Source of the DNA: Haloarcula nitratireducens
GTDB taxonomy: Archaea > Halobacteriota > Halobacteria > Halobacteriales > Haloarculaceae
Assembly: GCF_019599505.1 (NCBI RefSeq)
Contig: NZ_RKLT01000013.1
Location: 18,141-82,140 of the forward strand
Length of the DNA: 64,000 nt
Direction of reading: 5' to 3'
The translations under genes and the position numbers were made by a program. Every line of letters begins with the position of its first letter. Within the stretch, counting starts at the first letter, position 1. This document shows positions 44,251 to 53,482 of this stretch, one piece after another. The notes beneath the pieces were generated by a model that ran no database searches, had not been told where the DNA came from, and saw nothing but the letters and a program-made list of their open reading frames with translations.

Positions 44251-45294
44251 ATGCGCGGACTTGCCAAGACCAGCCGTAGCCACGGTGCCATAGAACTCGT
44301 CGACAGAGAGCGACCGACCCCGGCGCCCGACGAGGCGCTGATCGAGGTTGACTACGCCGGTCTCTGCGGGAGTGATGCGGGCATCTACGAGTTCGAGTCG
44401 GCGTTCGAGCGGATGGAGCTCCCGACCGTCATCGGGCACGAGTACTGCGGTCACGTCGTCGAGGTCGGCGACCGCGTCTCGAAGTTCGCCGTCGGCGACC
44501 GCGTCGTCGAGCGCCCGATCCAAGGCTGTGGCGACTGCTACCAGTGCGAGATTGGCGAGGAGAACGTCTGCCAGGACGCCGTAATAACCGGTGTCGACCA
44601 CGACGGTGCCTACGCGGGCTACCTCGCGGTCCCCGAGGCAGCCCTCCACCCGGTGCCCGAGGAGATCCCCCCGAAACACGCGGCCATAGTAGAGCCCACC
44701 AGCATCGCCGCGCGAGCCGTCGTCGAGAACTCGCGGGTGCGCGCCGGCGACCGCGTCATGGTGGCCGGGCCCGGCCCGATCGGTATCCTCACAGCGCAGG
44801 TCGCCGATGCGCAGGGCGGCGACGTCGTCGTGGCTGGGGTCGGCCAGGACGTGAGCTACCGGCTCCCTCTCGCGGAGGAACTGGGATTCTCGACCATCGA
44901 TGTCGAGGCCGACGAACTCGACGAGCGACGCAGGGCGCTGACCGACGGCGTTGGCTACGACGTTGTATTCGACACGACCGGCCACCCCTCTGGCTTCTCG
45001 ATGGCCGTTGACGAGGTCCGGAAGGGTGGTCAGATTGTCTTCGTCGGCCAGACCGGTGAGGTGACGATGAAATACTCGCGGCTCGTCCGGGCGGAGATAG
45101 ACGTCCAGTGTTCCTACGCCTCGACCTACGAGGACTTCGAGCGCTCGCTGCGGATGATTCGCTCGGACGCGATCGAGTGCGAGAGTTTCCTCGACGATCG
45201 GTTCTCGCTGCTTGACGCCGACACCGCCTTCGAGGCGTTTTTAGAGGGCGAGACGGTCAAGCCGGTGTTCGACGTCGCCGAACTGCGCGAATAG
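44251..45294 (+). CDS. Zinc-dependent alcohol/polyol dehydrogenase
   Basis: A 347-residue medium-chain dehydrogenase. The catalytic zinc site uses Cys in AGLCGSDAG and His-Glu in VIGHEYCGHVVEVG. The structural zinc loop CGDCYQCEIGEENVC has all four cysteines. The cofactor domain starts at VMVAGPGPIGILTAQVADAQ. It is closest to sorbitol, L-threonine or sugar-acid dehydrogenases (for example idonate 5-dehydrogenase). A ribosome site GGAGGTGAGG lies 8-14 bases before ATG 44251 and a TATA-like CGTAAAAC further upstream. It could oxidise a sugar or sugar acid before dehydration by the XacD-like enzyme. Confidence 0.88.
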   Translation: MRGLAKTSRSHGAIELVDRERPTPAPDEALIEVDYAGLCGSDAGIYEFESAFERMELPTVIGHEYCGHVVEVGDRVSKFAVGDRVVERPIQGCGDCYQCEIGEENVCQDAVITGVDHDGAYAGYLAVPEAALHPVPEEIPPKHAAIVEPTSIAARAVVENSRVRAGDRVMVAGPGPIGILTAQVADAQGGDVVVAGVGQDVSYRLPLAEELGFSTIDVEADELDERRRALTDGVGYDVVFDTTGHPSGFSMAVDEVRKGGQIVFVGQTGEVTMKYSRLVRAEIDVQCSYASTYEDFERSLRMIRSDAIECESFLDDRFSLLDADTAFEAFLEGETVKPVFDVAELRE

Positions 45295-45462
45295 CGCGGT
45301 TCGGAAGGAGAACGGAGAAAATAGTGGTTTCCATGGGTTCGACGGCCGATTCAATCCGCCCCCGAATAGAAGAGGCTGTGTCTGTCCTTCAGCTCGCCTG
45401 TCGAGTTCGACCCAGCTATGTAGGATTGGACACCGAGATTCGGCGATTTTCGAGCGCGACGA

Positions 45463-46698
45463 CTACGCTTCGTCGAACAGCGTTTCGCCCTCTGCCAGGT
45501 GGTCCTCGACGGCATCGAGGTTCAAGGTTAGACCGAGACCGGGCTCTTCGGGGACGGGCATGTAGCCGTCCTGGATGAGATCGTCCTCTTCGACGAGGTC
45601 CTCCCACCAGCCGAGTTCGTAGGAGTGGTACTCCAGCGCGAGGGCGTTCGGGATGGCGGCACCGACGTGGGCACTCGCCATCGTCCCTATGGGTGAGGAG
45701 ACATTGTGCATCGCGACGGGGATGTAGTAGATATCCGCAAGCGTCGCTATCTTGCGGGTCTCGCGCATACCGCCGACCTTCGGGACGTCGGGCGCAACGA
45801 TGTCCAGGGCCTGCTCCTCAATGAGCCGGCGCTGGCCATGGGTCCGGTAGATGTTCTCGCCGACGGTGATTGGCGTCCCCGTGGATTGGGTGACCTTCCG
45901 CTGGACATCGTGGTTCTCCGGTGGGACAGGGTCCTCAAGCCACCAGACGTCGTACTTCTCGAGTTCGCGGGCCAGCCGTTTCGCGCTGCCCGCGGAGAAC
46001 GCCCAGTGGCAGTCAAACGCCACGTCGGCACGGTCACCGACCCGCTCGGTCACGCGCTCGACTATCTCCGCCTTGTGTTCGATCTCCGGCGTTCGGAGGT
46101 GACGGTTCGCCCGGTCCTTCTCGTAGCCCGAGGGGACGTCGAGGTCGAACTTCAAGGCGTCGTAGCCCAGTTCATCGACGACTCGTGCGGCCTCGTCCGC
46201 GCACGCTTCGGGGTTGGCCTCGCCCTCCGTGTGGCAGTCACAGTAGACGCGTATCGCGTCGCGGTACTTCCCGCCGAGGAGCTGGTAGGCCGGCACCTCG
46301 ATAATCTTCCCGGCGACGTCGTGGAGCGCGAGCTCGATGCCGGAGATGGCGGCGATGTCCTTGCCGGCGATAGAACCCTCGCCGGACATCTTCTGAACCA
46401 TATGCTCGTACAGCCGGTCGATGTCCAGCGGATTCTGGCCAACGATGAACGGTTTCAGCCGCTCGATGATCTCCGACAGCGCGCCGCCCCAGTAGGCCTC
46501 GCCATTGCCGACGCGTCCGTCGTCCGTGTACACGCGGACGAGCGTCCACGGGTAGTTGCCGTCGACGATAACCGTCTGGACGTCAGTGATCTCCACGTCG
46601 CGCCCGTGGCCGCGATGCTGGGAGATTCCCATCGTCTCGGCTGAGAGCTCGCGCATGGTGTACTCTGCGTTGGGGTCCTGCAAGTGCTCGTAATTCAT
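45463..46698 (-). CDS. xacD: Sugar-acid dehydratase, enolase superfamily (XacD-like)
   Basis: A 411-residue mandelate-racemase-type dehydratase, very like the D-xylonate/L-arabinonate dehydratase XacD of Haloferax. The N-terminal cap starts with NAEYTMRELSAETMG and ITDVQTVIVDGNYPWTLVRV. The barrel has metal ligands Asp229 (FDCHW), Glu255 (LEDP) and Glu281 (VGENIY), and the MHNVSSPIGTMASAHVGAA segment with the catalytic His. It dehydrates aldonic acids to 2-keto-3-deoxy acids. A TATA-like TTTTTATG 27-33 bases upstream of ATG 46698 indicates a leaderless transcript. It supplies the substrate of the XacE-like enzyme. Confidence 0.92.
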   Translation of the reverse strand: MNYEHLQDPNAEYTMRELSAETMGISQHRGHGRDVEITDVQTVIVDGNYPWTLVRVYTDDGRVGNGEAYWGGALSEIIERLKPFIVGQNPLDIDRLYEHMVQKMSGEGSIAGKDIAAISGIELALHDVAGKIIEVPAYQLLGGKYRDAIRVYCDCHTEGEANPEACADEAARVVDELGYDALKFDLDVPSGYEKDRANRHLRTPEIEHKAEIVERVTERVGDRADVAFDCHWAFSAGSAKRLARELEKYDVWWLEDPVPPENHDVQRKVTQSTGTPITVGENIYRTHGQRRLIEEQALDIVAPDVPKVGGMRETRKIATLADIYYIPVAMHNVSSPIGTMASAHVGAAIPNALALEYHSYELGWWEDLVEEDDLIQDGYMPVPEEPGLGLTLNLDAVEDHLAEGETLFDEA

Positions 46699-46772
46699 CC
46701 GTCACTGGTTCGTCGAAGTTATGCATAAAAATACTTCCGAGAGCGATTATCAACTGGCCGGTACTCCGGCGG

Positions 46773-46953
46773 TTAGTACCCCAGGCCAAGTGCGTCGGTT
46801 GCGACGAGTAGTCTGCCGGCGACGCCCAGGGGCGCGGTTAGGAACTCGAACGACGTTGACCAGCCGAAGAGGTCGGTGAGGACGCCGCTCGGGTACTGGA
46901 CGAGCGCGTAGTCGACCTACATCGTCGCCAGCGCAGCGCCGATGAGCGAGTTC
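46773..46953 (-). pseudogene. MFS transporter remnant
   Basis: The minus strand reads SLIGAALATM, a stop, then VDYALVQYPSGVLTDLFGWS, EFLTAPLGVAGRLLVATDAL, GLGY and a stop at 46773. YALVQYPSGVL(T)D is the typical first loop of a major-facilitator protein. The following residues look like the protein's end, so a large internal deletion is likely. Confidence 0.5.
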
Positions 46954-47001
46954 GACCGCGGGCACAGTAACGCTTTTACAGGGGGCGCCGGAGTCACAAC
47001 T

Positions 47002-48189
47002 ATGGCAAGCTTCGAGGGTTACGAACGCCCAGTCGGACCGGCAGGCGTCCGGAACTACGTCGCCGTCCTGCCCACGTCGGTCGCGGCGTCGCCAGTCGCC
47101 GACGAGATAGCCGACCGCGCGGGGGAGAACGTCCGCTCGACGCCCCACCAGATGGGGGGCGACCCGCCGGACGCGGCCCGCGAACAGATAGAACGGACCC
47201 TAGCTGGCGCGGGGACAAACCCCAACGTCGGCGCGGCGCTCGTCGTCAGCCTGGGGACGGAGACCGTCGACGCCGACAGGGTCGCCAACGATGTGGCCGA
47301 CGCCGGTCGCGATGTCGAGACTCTCTCGGTCCGCGAGGCCGGTGGCACGACCGCCGCCGTGGAGGCGGGCGCCGAACTTGCGAGCGACCTCTGGGGCGAG
47401 ATCGCCGAGATTCCTCGCGTCGAGTGCGATGCCAGTGAGCTGCGCTTCGGCGTCGAGTGCGGCGGATCGGACGCGACGAGTGGGATCGCTGCCAACCCGT
47501 CGGTCGGTGCCGCCTGCGACGGCCTCGTTAAGGATGGCGGGACGGCCACGTTCTCTGAGACGCCGGAGTTCATCGGGGCCGAGCACATCCTCTCAGACCG
47601 CTGTGCCGACGAGGACGTCCGTGAGCGCCTGCTCGACTATGTCGACCAGCGGGAATCGACGGCCGAGCTGATGGGCGTCGACCTCCGGGGGGCCCAGCCC
47701 AGCCCGGGCAACCAGGAGGGCGGGCTGACGACCATCGAGGAGAAGAGCCTCGGCGCGATATCGAAGGGCGGGACGTCTCCAGTCCAGGGTATCGTCGACT
47801 ACGCCGAGCAACTGCCCGTGGGCGGCGGACTAGTTCTGATGGACACGCCCGGATACGACGTCGAGAGCGTCGTCGGCAAGGTCGCCGGTGGCTGTCAGGT
47901 CGTTGCGTTCACGACCGGCCGTGGCTCCACGACCGGTAACCCGCTCGCGCCCGTAATCAAGGTGACGGGCAACCCGCAGACCGCCGACCGGCTCTCGAAT
48001 AATATGGATGTCGACGCGAGCACGGTCTTCGACGGCGAGTCCATAGACTCGGTCGGCGAGCGTATCTACCAGACACTCCTCGCCGTGGCCAGCGGTCAGC
48101 AGACCGCCGCCGAGTTACGCCGCCTCGAGGAGTTCGCCATCAACGAGCTCCAGCCCAACGAGCTACGCGAGCTCCGGGGGAACATATGA
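47002..48189 (+). CDS. UxaA-family large subunit, N-terminal cysteines lost
   Basis: A 395-residue protein of the altronate/galactarate dehydratase large-subunit family. ATG 47002 follows a TATA-like GCTTTTAC about 25 bases upstream. It keeps the central GGSDATSG (154-161) with IAANPSVGAACD, and the GRGSTTGNPLAPVIKV block near residue 312. It lacks the N-terminal Cys: the position of the usual HxxGC reads HQMGG (His49), and the GLGCE motif reads SLGTE. The partner encoded at 48500-49651 has the reverse pattern. They may form one working enzyme with the SAF subunit between them. The substrate is probably a sugar acid. Confidence 0.85.
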   Translation: MASFEGYERPVGPAGVRNYVAVLPTSVAASPVADEIADRAGENVRSTPHQMGGDPPDAAREQIERTLAGAGTNPNVGAALVVSLGTETVDADRVANDVADAGRDVETLSVREAGGTTAAVEAGAELASDLWGEIAEIPRVECDASELRFGVECGGSDATSGIAANPSVGAACDGLVKDGGTATFSETPEFIGAEHILSDRCADEDVRERLLDYVDQRESTAELMGVDLRGAQPSPGNQEGGLTTIEEKSLGAISKGGTSPVQGIVDYAEQLPVGGGLVLMDTPGYDVESVVGKVAGGCQVVAFTTGRGSTTGNPLAPVIKVTGNPQTADRLSNNMDVDASTVFDGESIDSVGERIYQTLLAVASGQQTAAELRRLEEFAINELQPNELRELRGNI

Positions 48190-48500
48190 AGGGCGAAGTG
48201 CTGGGTGACCTCGGCTTACATATGGTCGCCGAGGACAACGTCGTCACCGCCATCGATGACCTCGAAGCAGGCGACGAGATTCCCTACGACGGCGGCGCTA
48301 TCGAACTCGCCGAAGACATCCCGTTCGGACACAAGATTGCCCTGGTCGCCTTGGAACCGGACGACACCGTCCGTAAGTACGGCGAGCCCATCGGCCAAGC
48401 GACCGAGGCGATAGCGCCCGGCGAGTGGGTCCACACGCACAACATAGAGAGTAAGCGCGGCCGCGGCGATGTCGACGCGGCCGAGGAGGAGGTGGCCTGA
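48186..48500 (+). CDS. UxaA small subunit, SAF domain
   Basis: A 104-residue SAF-domain protein, equal to the N-terminal domain of altronate dehydratase. It has VVTAIDDLEAGDEIPYDGGA, EDIPFGHKIALVALEPDDTV and the KYGEPIGQATEAIAPGEWVH box, with the conserved His of VHTHN. It overlaps the upstream stop by four bases and the downstream start by one base, so the three genes are translationally coupled. It should sit beside the large subunit in the active site. Confidence 0.9.
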   Translation: MKGEVLGDLGLHMVAEDNVVTAIDDLEAGDEIPYDGGAIELAEDIPFGHKIALVALEPDDTVRKYGEPIGQATEAIAPGEWVHTHNIESKRGRGDVDAAEEEVA

Positions 48501-49651
48501 TGACACTGCCGGAGACCGGCGGTGCCTCCTCGGGAGAAGCGACCGACCCGCTGGAGGCGACTGTCGACGCCTACCGCCGCGCAGACGGGAACGTCGGCGT
48601 CCGGAATCACGTCCTTGTCGTGCCCTCTGTCATCTGCTCGCACATCGTCGCCGAGCGCATCGCCGATGCGACCGATGGCGCCGTCAGCGTGCCACACGAT
48701 CACGGCTGCGCCCAAATCGGGTCCGACCACGAGCAGACGGAACGGACGCTTCTTAATATCGCGCAGAACCCCAATGTTGCCGGCGTGACCGTCGTCGGCC
48801 TGGGCTGTGAACACTTACAAAGCGGCCCATTCGCCGACCGCGTCGCCGACGCCGACGTATCGGTGCGCGAGACGGCTATCCAGGATGCCGGCGGTTCGGA
48901 TGCCTGCATCAAGGAAGGCGTTGAGGCGACGGGCGAACTTGCCGAGGAGGCGGCCGCCGTCAACGCCACTGAGGCCTCGCTGTCCGACCTAACCGTCGGT
49001 GTCGTGAGTTCTGACCTCGCCGGGTCGACCCGGGAGGTCGCGGATCCGCTCGTTGGTGGGACGGTCGAAGCGCTCCTCAATGCGGGTGCGTGCGTCGCCG
49101 TTGCTGGCACCGAGCGGTTCGTGCCCCATACCGACGCGGCCATCGCCCGAGCGGCAAATGACGAGGTCGCAGCGGCGATGCGCGAGGCTGTTGAGCGTGA
49201 TACCGACCAGCCCGGGAACGTCCGCGGGGTTGTCCGCACCGCCGCGGAGAGCCCCTTCGAGGACGTCGCGGGAACCTGGGGTGAGGCCGACATCGACGAA
49301 TTCGTCCCCTATGGCGGCCGACCGTCCGTTGACCAGGGGCTCGTCGTCGTCGACGCGCCTTCCCGGTTCGAGGAGGCCGCGACGGCGCTCGCGGCCGCCG
49401 GCGCATCGATAGTCATCCACGTCACCGCCGAGGGGGTACCGACGGGCCACCCGGTGGTCCCCGTCCTCAAGATCACGGGCGAGGGCTCAACGGCCGCGGT
49501 GCTCGCGGACGACATCGATGTCGACGCCCGGTCGGCGACGCCCAGGGACCTGCTCGCGAAACTGCGGCGCGCGGCCGACGGCGAGTCGACGGCCGCGGAG
49601 CGACACGGCCTCACGAAGTTCGCCATCAATCGTGTCGGCCCGTCGCTGTAG
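48500..49651 (+). CDS. UxaA-family large subunit, central motif lost
   Basis: A 383-residue paralog of the 47002-48189 protein. It keeps the N-terminal HDHGCAQIG with Cys70 and GLGCE with Cys103, and a further Cys in GGSDACIKEG. The central GGSDxxSGxxANP is replaced by SSDLAGSTREVADP. The C-terminal GRGxxxGNP motif is changed to AEGVPTGHP. This complements what the first subunit has lost. The frame starts at the TGATG overlap with the SAF gene. Heteromer formation is inferred from motif complementarity and coupling. Confidence 0.85.
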   Translation: MTLPETGGASSGEATDPLEATVDAYRRADGNVGVRNHVLVVPSVICSHIVAERIADATDGAVSVPHDHGCAQIGSDHEQTERTLLNIAQNPNVAGVTVVGLGCEHLQSGPFADRVADADVSVRETAIQDAGGSDACIKEGVEATGELAEEAAAVNATEASLSDLTVGVVSSDLAGSTREVADPLVGGTVEALLNAGACVAVAGTERFVPHTDAAIARAANDEVAAAMREAVERDTDQPGNVRGVVRTAAESPFEDVAGTWGEADIDEFVPYGGRPSVDQGLVVVDAPSRFEEAATALAAAGASIVIHVTAEGVPTGHPVVPVLKITGEGSTAAVLADDIDVDARSATPRDLLAKLRRAADGESTAAERHGLTKFAINRVGPSL

Positions 49652-50299
49652 GTCGACGCGTCTCGCGCCCTATCACCCCGACTGACCGACCTCTGGAGCG
49701 AGTGCCGTACCGGCGGCAAAAATGGTCTGTCACCGAGTACCATTATCCAGGCGAGCCCCGGCCCGCGCATCCGCTGGTCCGGTAGATGCCTGATTAAACT
49801 TAAACTATCCCACTTAGTGGAATTTTCAACAGTAGTGAACATACGGTCGGCGCTGACAACTGCTGAGCGAGTGTGGCGAGTGTGGCAGTCAGGTTTGATC
49901 CAGAGGAGACTCCCGGACCAGATTTACCACTACAGTTCTCGGTGTGTACGTTTCACAACTGCGAGCCTCCGATTGTGCAGACTCAGACAACACCCGCGGG
50001 CCGCACACTTACTCGACAGTCACCGTGTCCTCCGGGGATCCGTCATAGACGAAAGTGGCCGACTCGTGCAGTAACTGAGACCATTGTAGAGATAATGAGG
50101 TAGTTTAGATATATTTTGTCACTCTACATCTGGTCACAACGACGAACGGGTGGGGGCGTGAAACCAGCCGCTCCGGCCAGAAACGATCGCATCCAATATG
50201 TCCGAGCACCGCTCTCGAGCCGGTAGTATCCCGTTCCCGGTGTCGTATGGCCTGTACGTACCCGTTTCTTTCCCTCACCGAGGTTAGTTACCGGGAACT
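49652..50299. other. Intergenic region without a supported gene
   Basis: No gene found. It contains an AT-rich zone around 49790-49840 (TTAAACTTAAACTATCCC) and another at 50095-50115, both possibly promoters or terminators. Confidence 0.4.
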
Positions 50300-50307
50300 C
50301 TTGTTCA

Positions 50308-50818
50308 CTATATCTGACGGGTACGCGGGGTTACCGGAGCCGGTGGCTCCGGGTGCGCCGACTGAGAAGGTCGCCTGCAATCGTGCGACGGCCGCGGATC
50401 ACTTGAGGACGAGCATCGCTCGCGTGACCGTCCGGGTCTCCGAGTCACGTAGCGTACTCTGGATATCCCCGGATTCACGCGGCCACAGCTGCGGTACTCA
50501 CTACACGTCACGAAGTAGGCGAAGACGACGAGATCGTCCTCAGAAAGAGCCTCACCGGTGCTGGTTCGAACCTCGCCGCCGCGGTCGGTACCTGGTACAG
50601 CGCCTCATATCCGAGGATACCCTCCCAGAGGCGGGGTACCCGCCCTGTCGGATATGCAGTTCCGAGCCACAGATGTTCGCGTGGATGATCTCAGTCAAGA
50701 AGCCGCCCAGTTCAGGCGTCGGCAATTCGTACCCCTTCAGCTGGGTCGGTTCCGGCTCGGCGAGGTAGCCGACGACGTCTGCCTCGCTCATACGACGGGC
50801 GAGGACAGCGCAGTACAA
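50308..50818 (-). pseudogene. Zinc alcohol dehydrogenase remnant
   Basis: On the minus strand one frame (50818-50620) gives RRMSEADVVGYLAEPEPTQL, YELPTPELGGFLTEIIHANI, CGSELHI, the N-terminus of a medium-chain dehydrogenase including the catalytic Cys. After frame changes, FVTCSEYRSCGRVNPG (near 50500) recalls the structural zinc loop. The rest is missing. It lies 13 bases after the SDR stop codon. Confidence 0.65.
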
Positions 50819-50831
50819 ATTCTAGGGACGA

Positions 50832-51611
50832 TCACTCCTCGAAGGTAGCACTGAGGAAGCCGTCGTCGACCGTGAGTATCTCGCCGGTAGTGTAGGACGC
50901 GGCGTCACTGGCGAGGTACACCGCGGCGCCGGTTATCTCGGCGGGCTCCGCGAGCCGTCCGTTCGTCGTCCGGGACTTAATCACTTCGTAGCGGTGGTCA
51001 CCCTCGCTGTAGGTGCCTTTGGTCTGTTCCGTGCGGACGAAGCCCGGCCGGATAGCGTTGACCCTGATCTCGGGTCCGAGTTCGGCGGCGGCGGCGCGGG
51101 TGAACGCGTCGATCCCGCCCTTGGCCGTCGTGTACGCGGCGAGATCGGGCAGCGCCGACACCGAGGACGCGGAGGAGATGTTGACGACGGCGCCTTCGTC
51201 CATACGTTTGGCGAACACCTGCGTCGCCCGGACCGGCCCATCGAGCTGGACGTCGAGGACACCCTCCCACTCGTCTTCGGTCACCGCGGAGACGCTGCTC
51301 CGGGCGATGCTACTCGACGAGTTGACCAGGACGTCGACGTGGCCGAGCGAGTCGATCACATCGTCGCGGAGGCGTTCGAGTGACGCTCGGTCGGTGACGT
51401 CGCAGGTGGCTTCGACAGTCTCGACGCCCCGCTCACGGATCTCCGCGGCCGTTCGCTCGACCTTCTCCGGCGTTCGCGAGGTGGGAACGACGTCGGCCCC
51501 CTCCGCGGCGAATCCAAGTGCGATAGCGCGTCCGATCCCGCTCGTTCCGCCGACGACGACAGCAGTCTTACCAGCGACTGTGATCGGCTGGTGCGTGTAG
51601 TCGAGAGGCAC
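50832..51611 (-). CDS. Short-chain dehydrogenase/reductase
   Basis: A 259-residue SDR. The start is taken as GTG 51611, since the longer in-frame N-terminus contains no SDR sequence. The cofactor loop is VVVGGTSGIGRAIALGFA. The catalytic Ser is in NISSASSVS and Tyr-Lys in YTTAKGG. The strand-4 motif is NSSSS rather than the usual NNAG. It ends in LTVDDGF. By context it may oxidise a 2-keto-3-deoxy sugar acid to the diketo form used by the FAH-fold enzyme. It is divergent from the aldolase gene. Confidence 0.88.
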   Translation of the reverse strand: MPLDYTHQPITVAGKTAVVVGGTSGIGRAIALGFAAEGADVVPTSRTPEKVERTAAEIRERGVETVEATCDVTDRASLERLRDDVIDSLGHVDVLVNSSSSIARSSVSAVTEDEWEGVLDVQLDGPVRATQVFAKRMDEGAVVNISSASSVSALPDLAAYTTAKGGIDAFTRAAAAELGPEIRVNAIRPGFVRTEQTKGTYSEGDHRYEVIKSRTTNGRLAEPAEITGAAVYLASDAASYTTGEILTVDDGFLSATFEE

Positions 51612-51789
51612 GCTAGATGGATCGACCGGGTCCCACAAAACCCTTCCTAGCCGCACCGGCGCCGTATTCTGGTGGCCGACGACACAGCCGGTGTTACCGA
51701 CTGCGTGTGCCAACAGTTGCCCAGTGGCGGGGCATCGCGGCAAACGCCTATCACTGAGATTAATGTTCCCCCGGGTGCATACTCACTGT

Positions 51790-52551
51790 ATGGGTGAGCA
51801 AACCCTCAAGCAGCAACTGGAGAGTGGAGCAACGACCGTCGGCACGTTCCAGAGCATCGACTCAGCGGCCGTCGCTGAGGTGAGTGGCCTGGCCGGCTTC
51901 GATTTCACCATCTTAGACCAGGAACACGGGCCCCTGACCGCGGAGACGTCGCTCCCGCTGTGCGCGGCGGCCGAGCGCGGCGGTGCAAGCCCGGTCGTCC
52001 GGGTCCGCGAGAACGCTCCTCCCGAGATACAGCGCGCGCTGGACATCGGCGCCGCCGGCGTCCAGATCCCCCAGATCGAGAGCCGCGCCGACGCGGAAGC
52101 CGCCGTCGCCGCCGCGCGGTTCGAGCCCCTCGGCGAGCGCGGCCTCTCGCCGTACGTGCGGGCGGGCGAGTACGATGGCGGTGAGAACTACACTGACGAG
52201 CAAAACGAGTCGACGCTCGTCATCGTCCACGTCGAGGGGCAGGCCGGCCTCGACAACCTCGACGAGATTCTCGCGGTTGAGGGCATCGATGTCGTCTTCC
52301 TGGGCCCGTACGACCTCTCACAGTCACTTGGCATCCCCGGCCAGGTGACCGACGACCGGGTCGAGGAGACGATGGAGGATGTCTGTGAACGCGCGCGCGA
52401 GGCCGGCAAGATTCTTGGCACGTACGCCGACACGCCGGAATTGGCCCAGCAGTGGATCGACGTGGGCATCCAGTACGTCGCCGTCTCCGTCGATGCTACG
52501 CTCCTGAAGGGCGCGTTCGAGGACGTCGTCAAGGCGATCGACGCCGAGTGA
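51790..52551 (+). CDS. HpcH/HpaI-family aldolase
   Basis: A 253-residue class II pyruvate-type aldolase. ATG 51790 follows GATTAATG about 28 bases upstream; a longer frame from 51691 is less likely. Landmarks are LKQQLESGATTVGTFQSIDS, DFTILDQEHGPL (acid/base region), VRVRENAPPEIQRALDIGA with catalytic Arg, AAGVQIPQIES with the metal-binding Glu, and LGPYDLSQSLGIPGQ. It splits or forms 2-keto-3-deoxy acids such as 2-keto-3-deoxy-L-rhamnonate, giving pyruvate and an aldehyde. It offers an aldol route beside the oxidative route. Confidence 0.9.
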   Translation: MGEQTLKQQLESGATTVGTFQSIDSAAVAEVSGLAGFDFTILDQEHGPLTAETSLPLCAAAERGGASPVVRVRENAPPEIQRALDIGAAGVQIPQIESRADAEAAVAAARFEPLGERGLSPYVRAGEYDGGENYTDEQNESTLVIVHVEGQAGLDNLDEILAVEGIDVVFLGPYDLSQSLGIPGQVTDDRVEETMEDVCERAREAGKILGTYADTPELAQQWIDVGIQYVAVSVDATLLKGAFEDVVKAIDAE

Positions 52552-52689
52552 GCACGTCGAGCGACCGGCGGTAGCGGCGAGCCCGAGAACGACGCGTCGA
52601 CTGGGTGGTGCCACCTTGCCCGACCCATAGGACAAGCTCCAGCCTCGATGGGTCGCCGACTGTCATAGCAGCGACAGCCGTCCGGACGT

Positions 52690-53450
52690 CAAGGCGATAC
52701 CGCTCCGCTCGACCATCGAGGAGCCGTTCGGCTACGCGGAGGCGTGGGTCGACGAGCGGACGGTGCTGCTTGTCCGCGTCGAGGGCGCCGACGAGACCGT
52801 CAGCTGAGGTGAGTACTGGGGCCCCGTCGTCGGGACCCGCGAGACCGTTGCGGAGTTTCTCCCGCCCTGCGTCGGGCGGCGGGACCTGACGAACGTCGAG
52901 CGTATCTACTACGACCTATAGACGCTTGCCGAGCGACCTAGCAGTTAGTGGTGCCACTGTCGTCCGTCAGCGGCGTCAATGTCGCGCTCTGGGACTTCGG
53001 GGGACGCTCTGGGGCGGGTCCCTCGCCCCGTTGCTCGGTGGCCGCCGTCGGGACGCCATTCGGGCCTACGCGACCGGCCACCACTTTGAGCACGGCGCAT
53101 TGCTGACCGAGCAGTACAACCAGATCGGCGACGAGGCCGCCACGAACGCCGAGCTGTTCGGCGCCGTGAAGGCGATGGTTGGCCTCGCCCCGCTCGGGCA
53201 CGCCCCTGCAGAAGACGTTGAACTCGTCGCGCGGATACGCGAGGCGGTCGGCCCGGACGTGACGCTCATAGTCGACACGAACTACGCGTGCAACGCCGCG
53301 ACCGCCCGACAGGTCGGCCGCGAGCTCGCGGGCATAGACGTCTACTGATTCGATGGAGTGGTCCCGCTCGAGGATGTGGAGAGGTACGGCTGGCTCCAAG
53401 ATGCAGTCGGCGTCCGGGTCGCCAGCGGGGAGCTCACGCAACCTGTGAGA
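52690..53450 (+). pseudogene. Enolase-superfamily dehydratase, broken
   Basis: Homology begins at VKAIPLRSTIEEPFGYAEAW and continues in more than one frame with stops at about 52805 and 52919. Then comes a long frame with AYATGHHF, IREAVGPDVTLIVDTNYACN (metal-ligand Asp) and a stop TGA at 53346-53348. After it the same frame continues with VVPLEDVERYGWLQDAVGVR and VASGELTQP. It is related to mandelate racemase/sugar-acid dehydratases but lacks the C-terminal part. It cannot be active. Confidence 0.8.
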
Positions 53451-53482
53451 AATAGGCCGGCGGCGACCGACTGCCTCGACGC

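Noticed and set aside
45706..46644. A 312-codon plus-strand frame opposite the XacD-like gene
   Set aside because: Shadow of a gene with a full catalytic set; not acidic in the way of haloarchaeal proteins.
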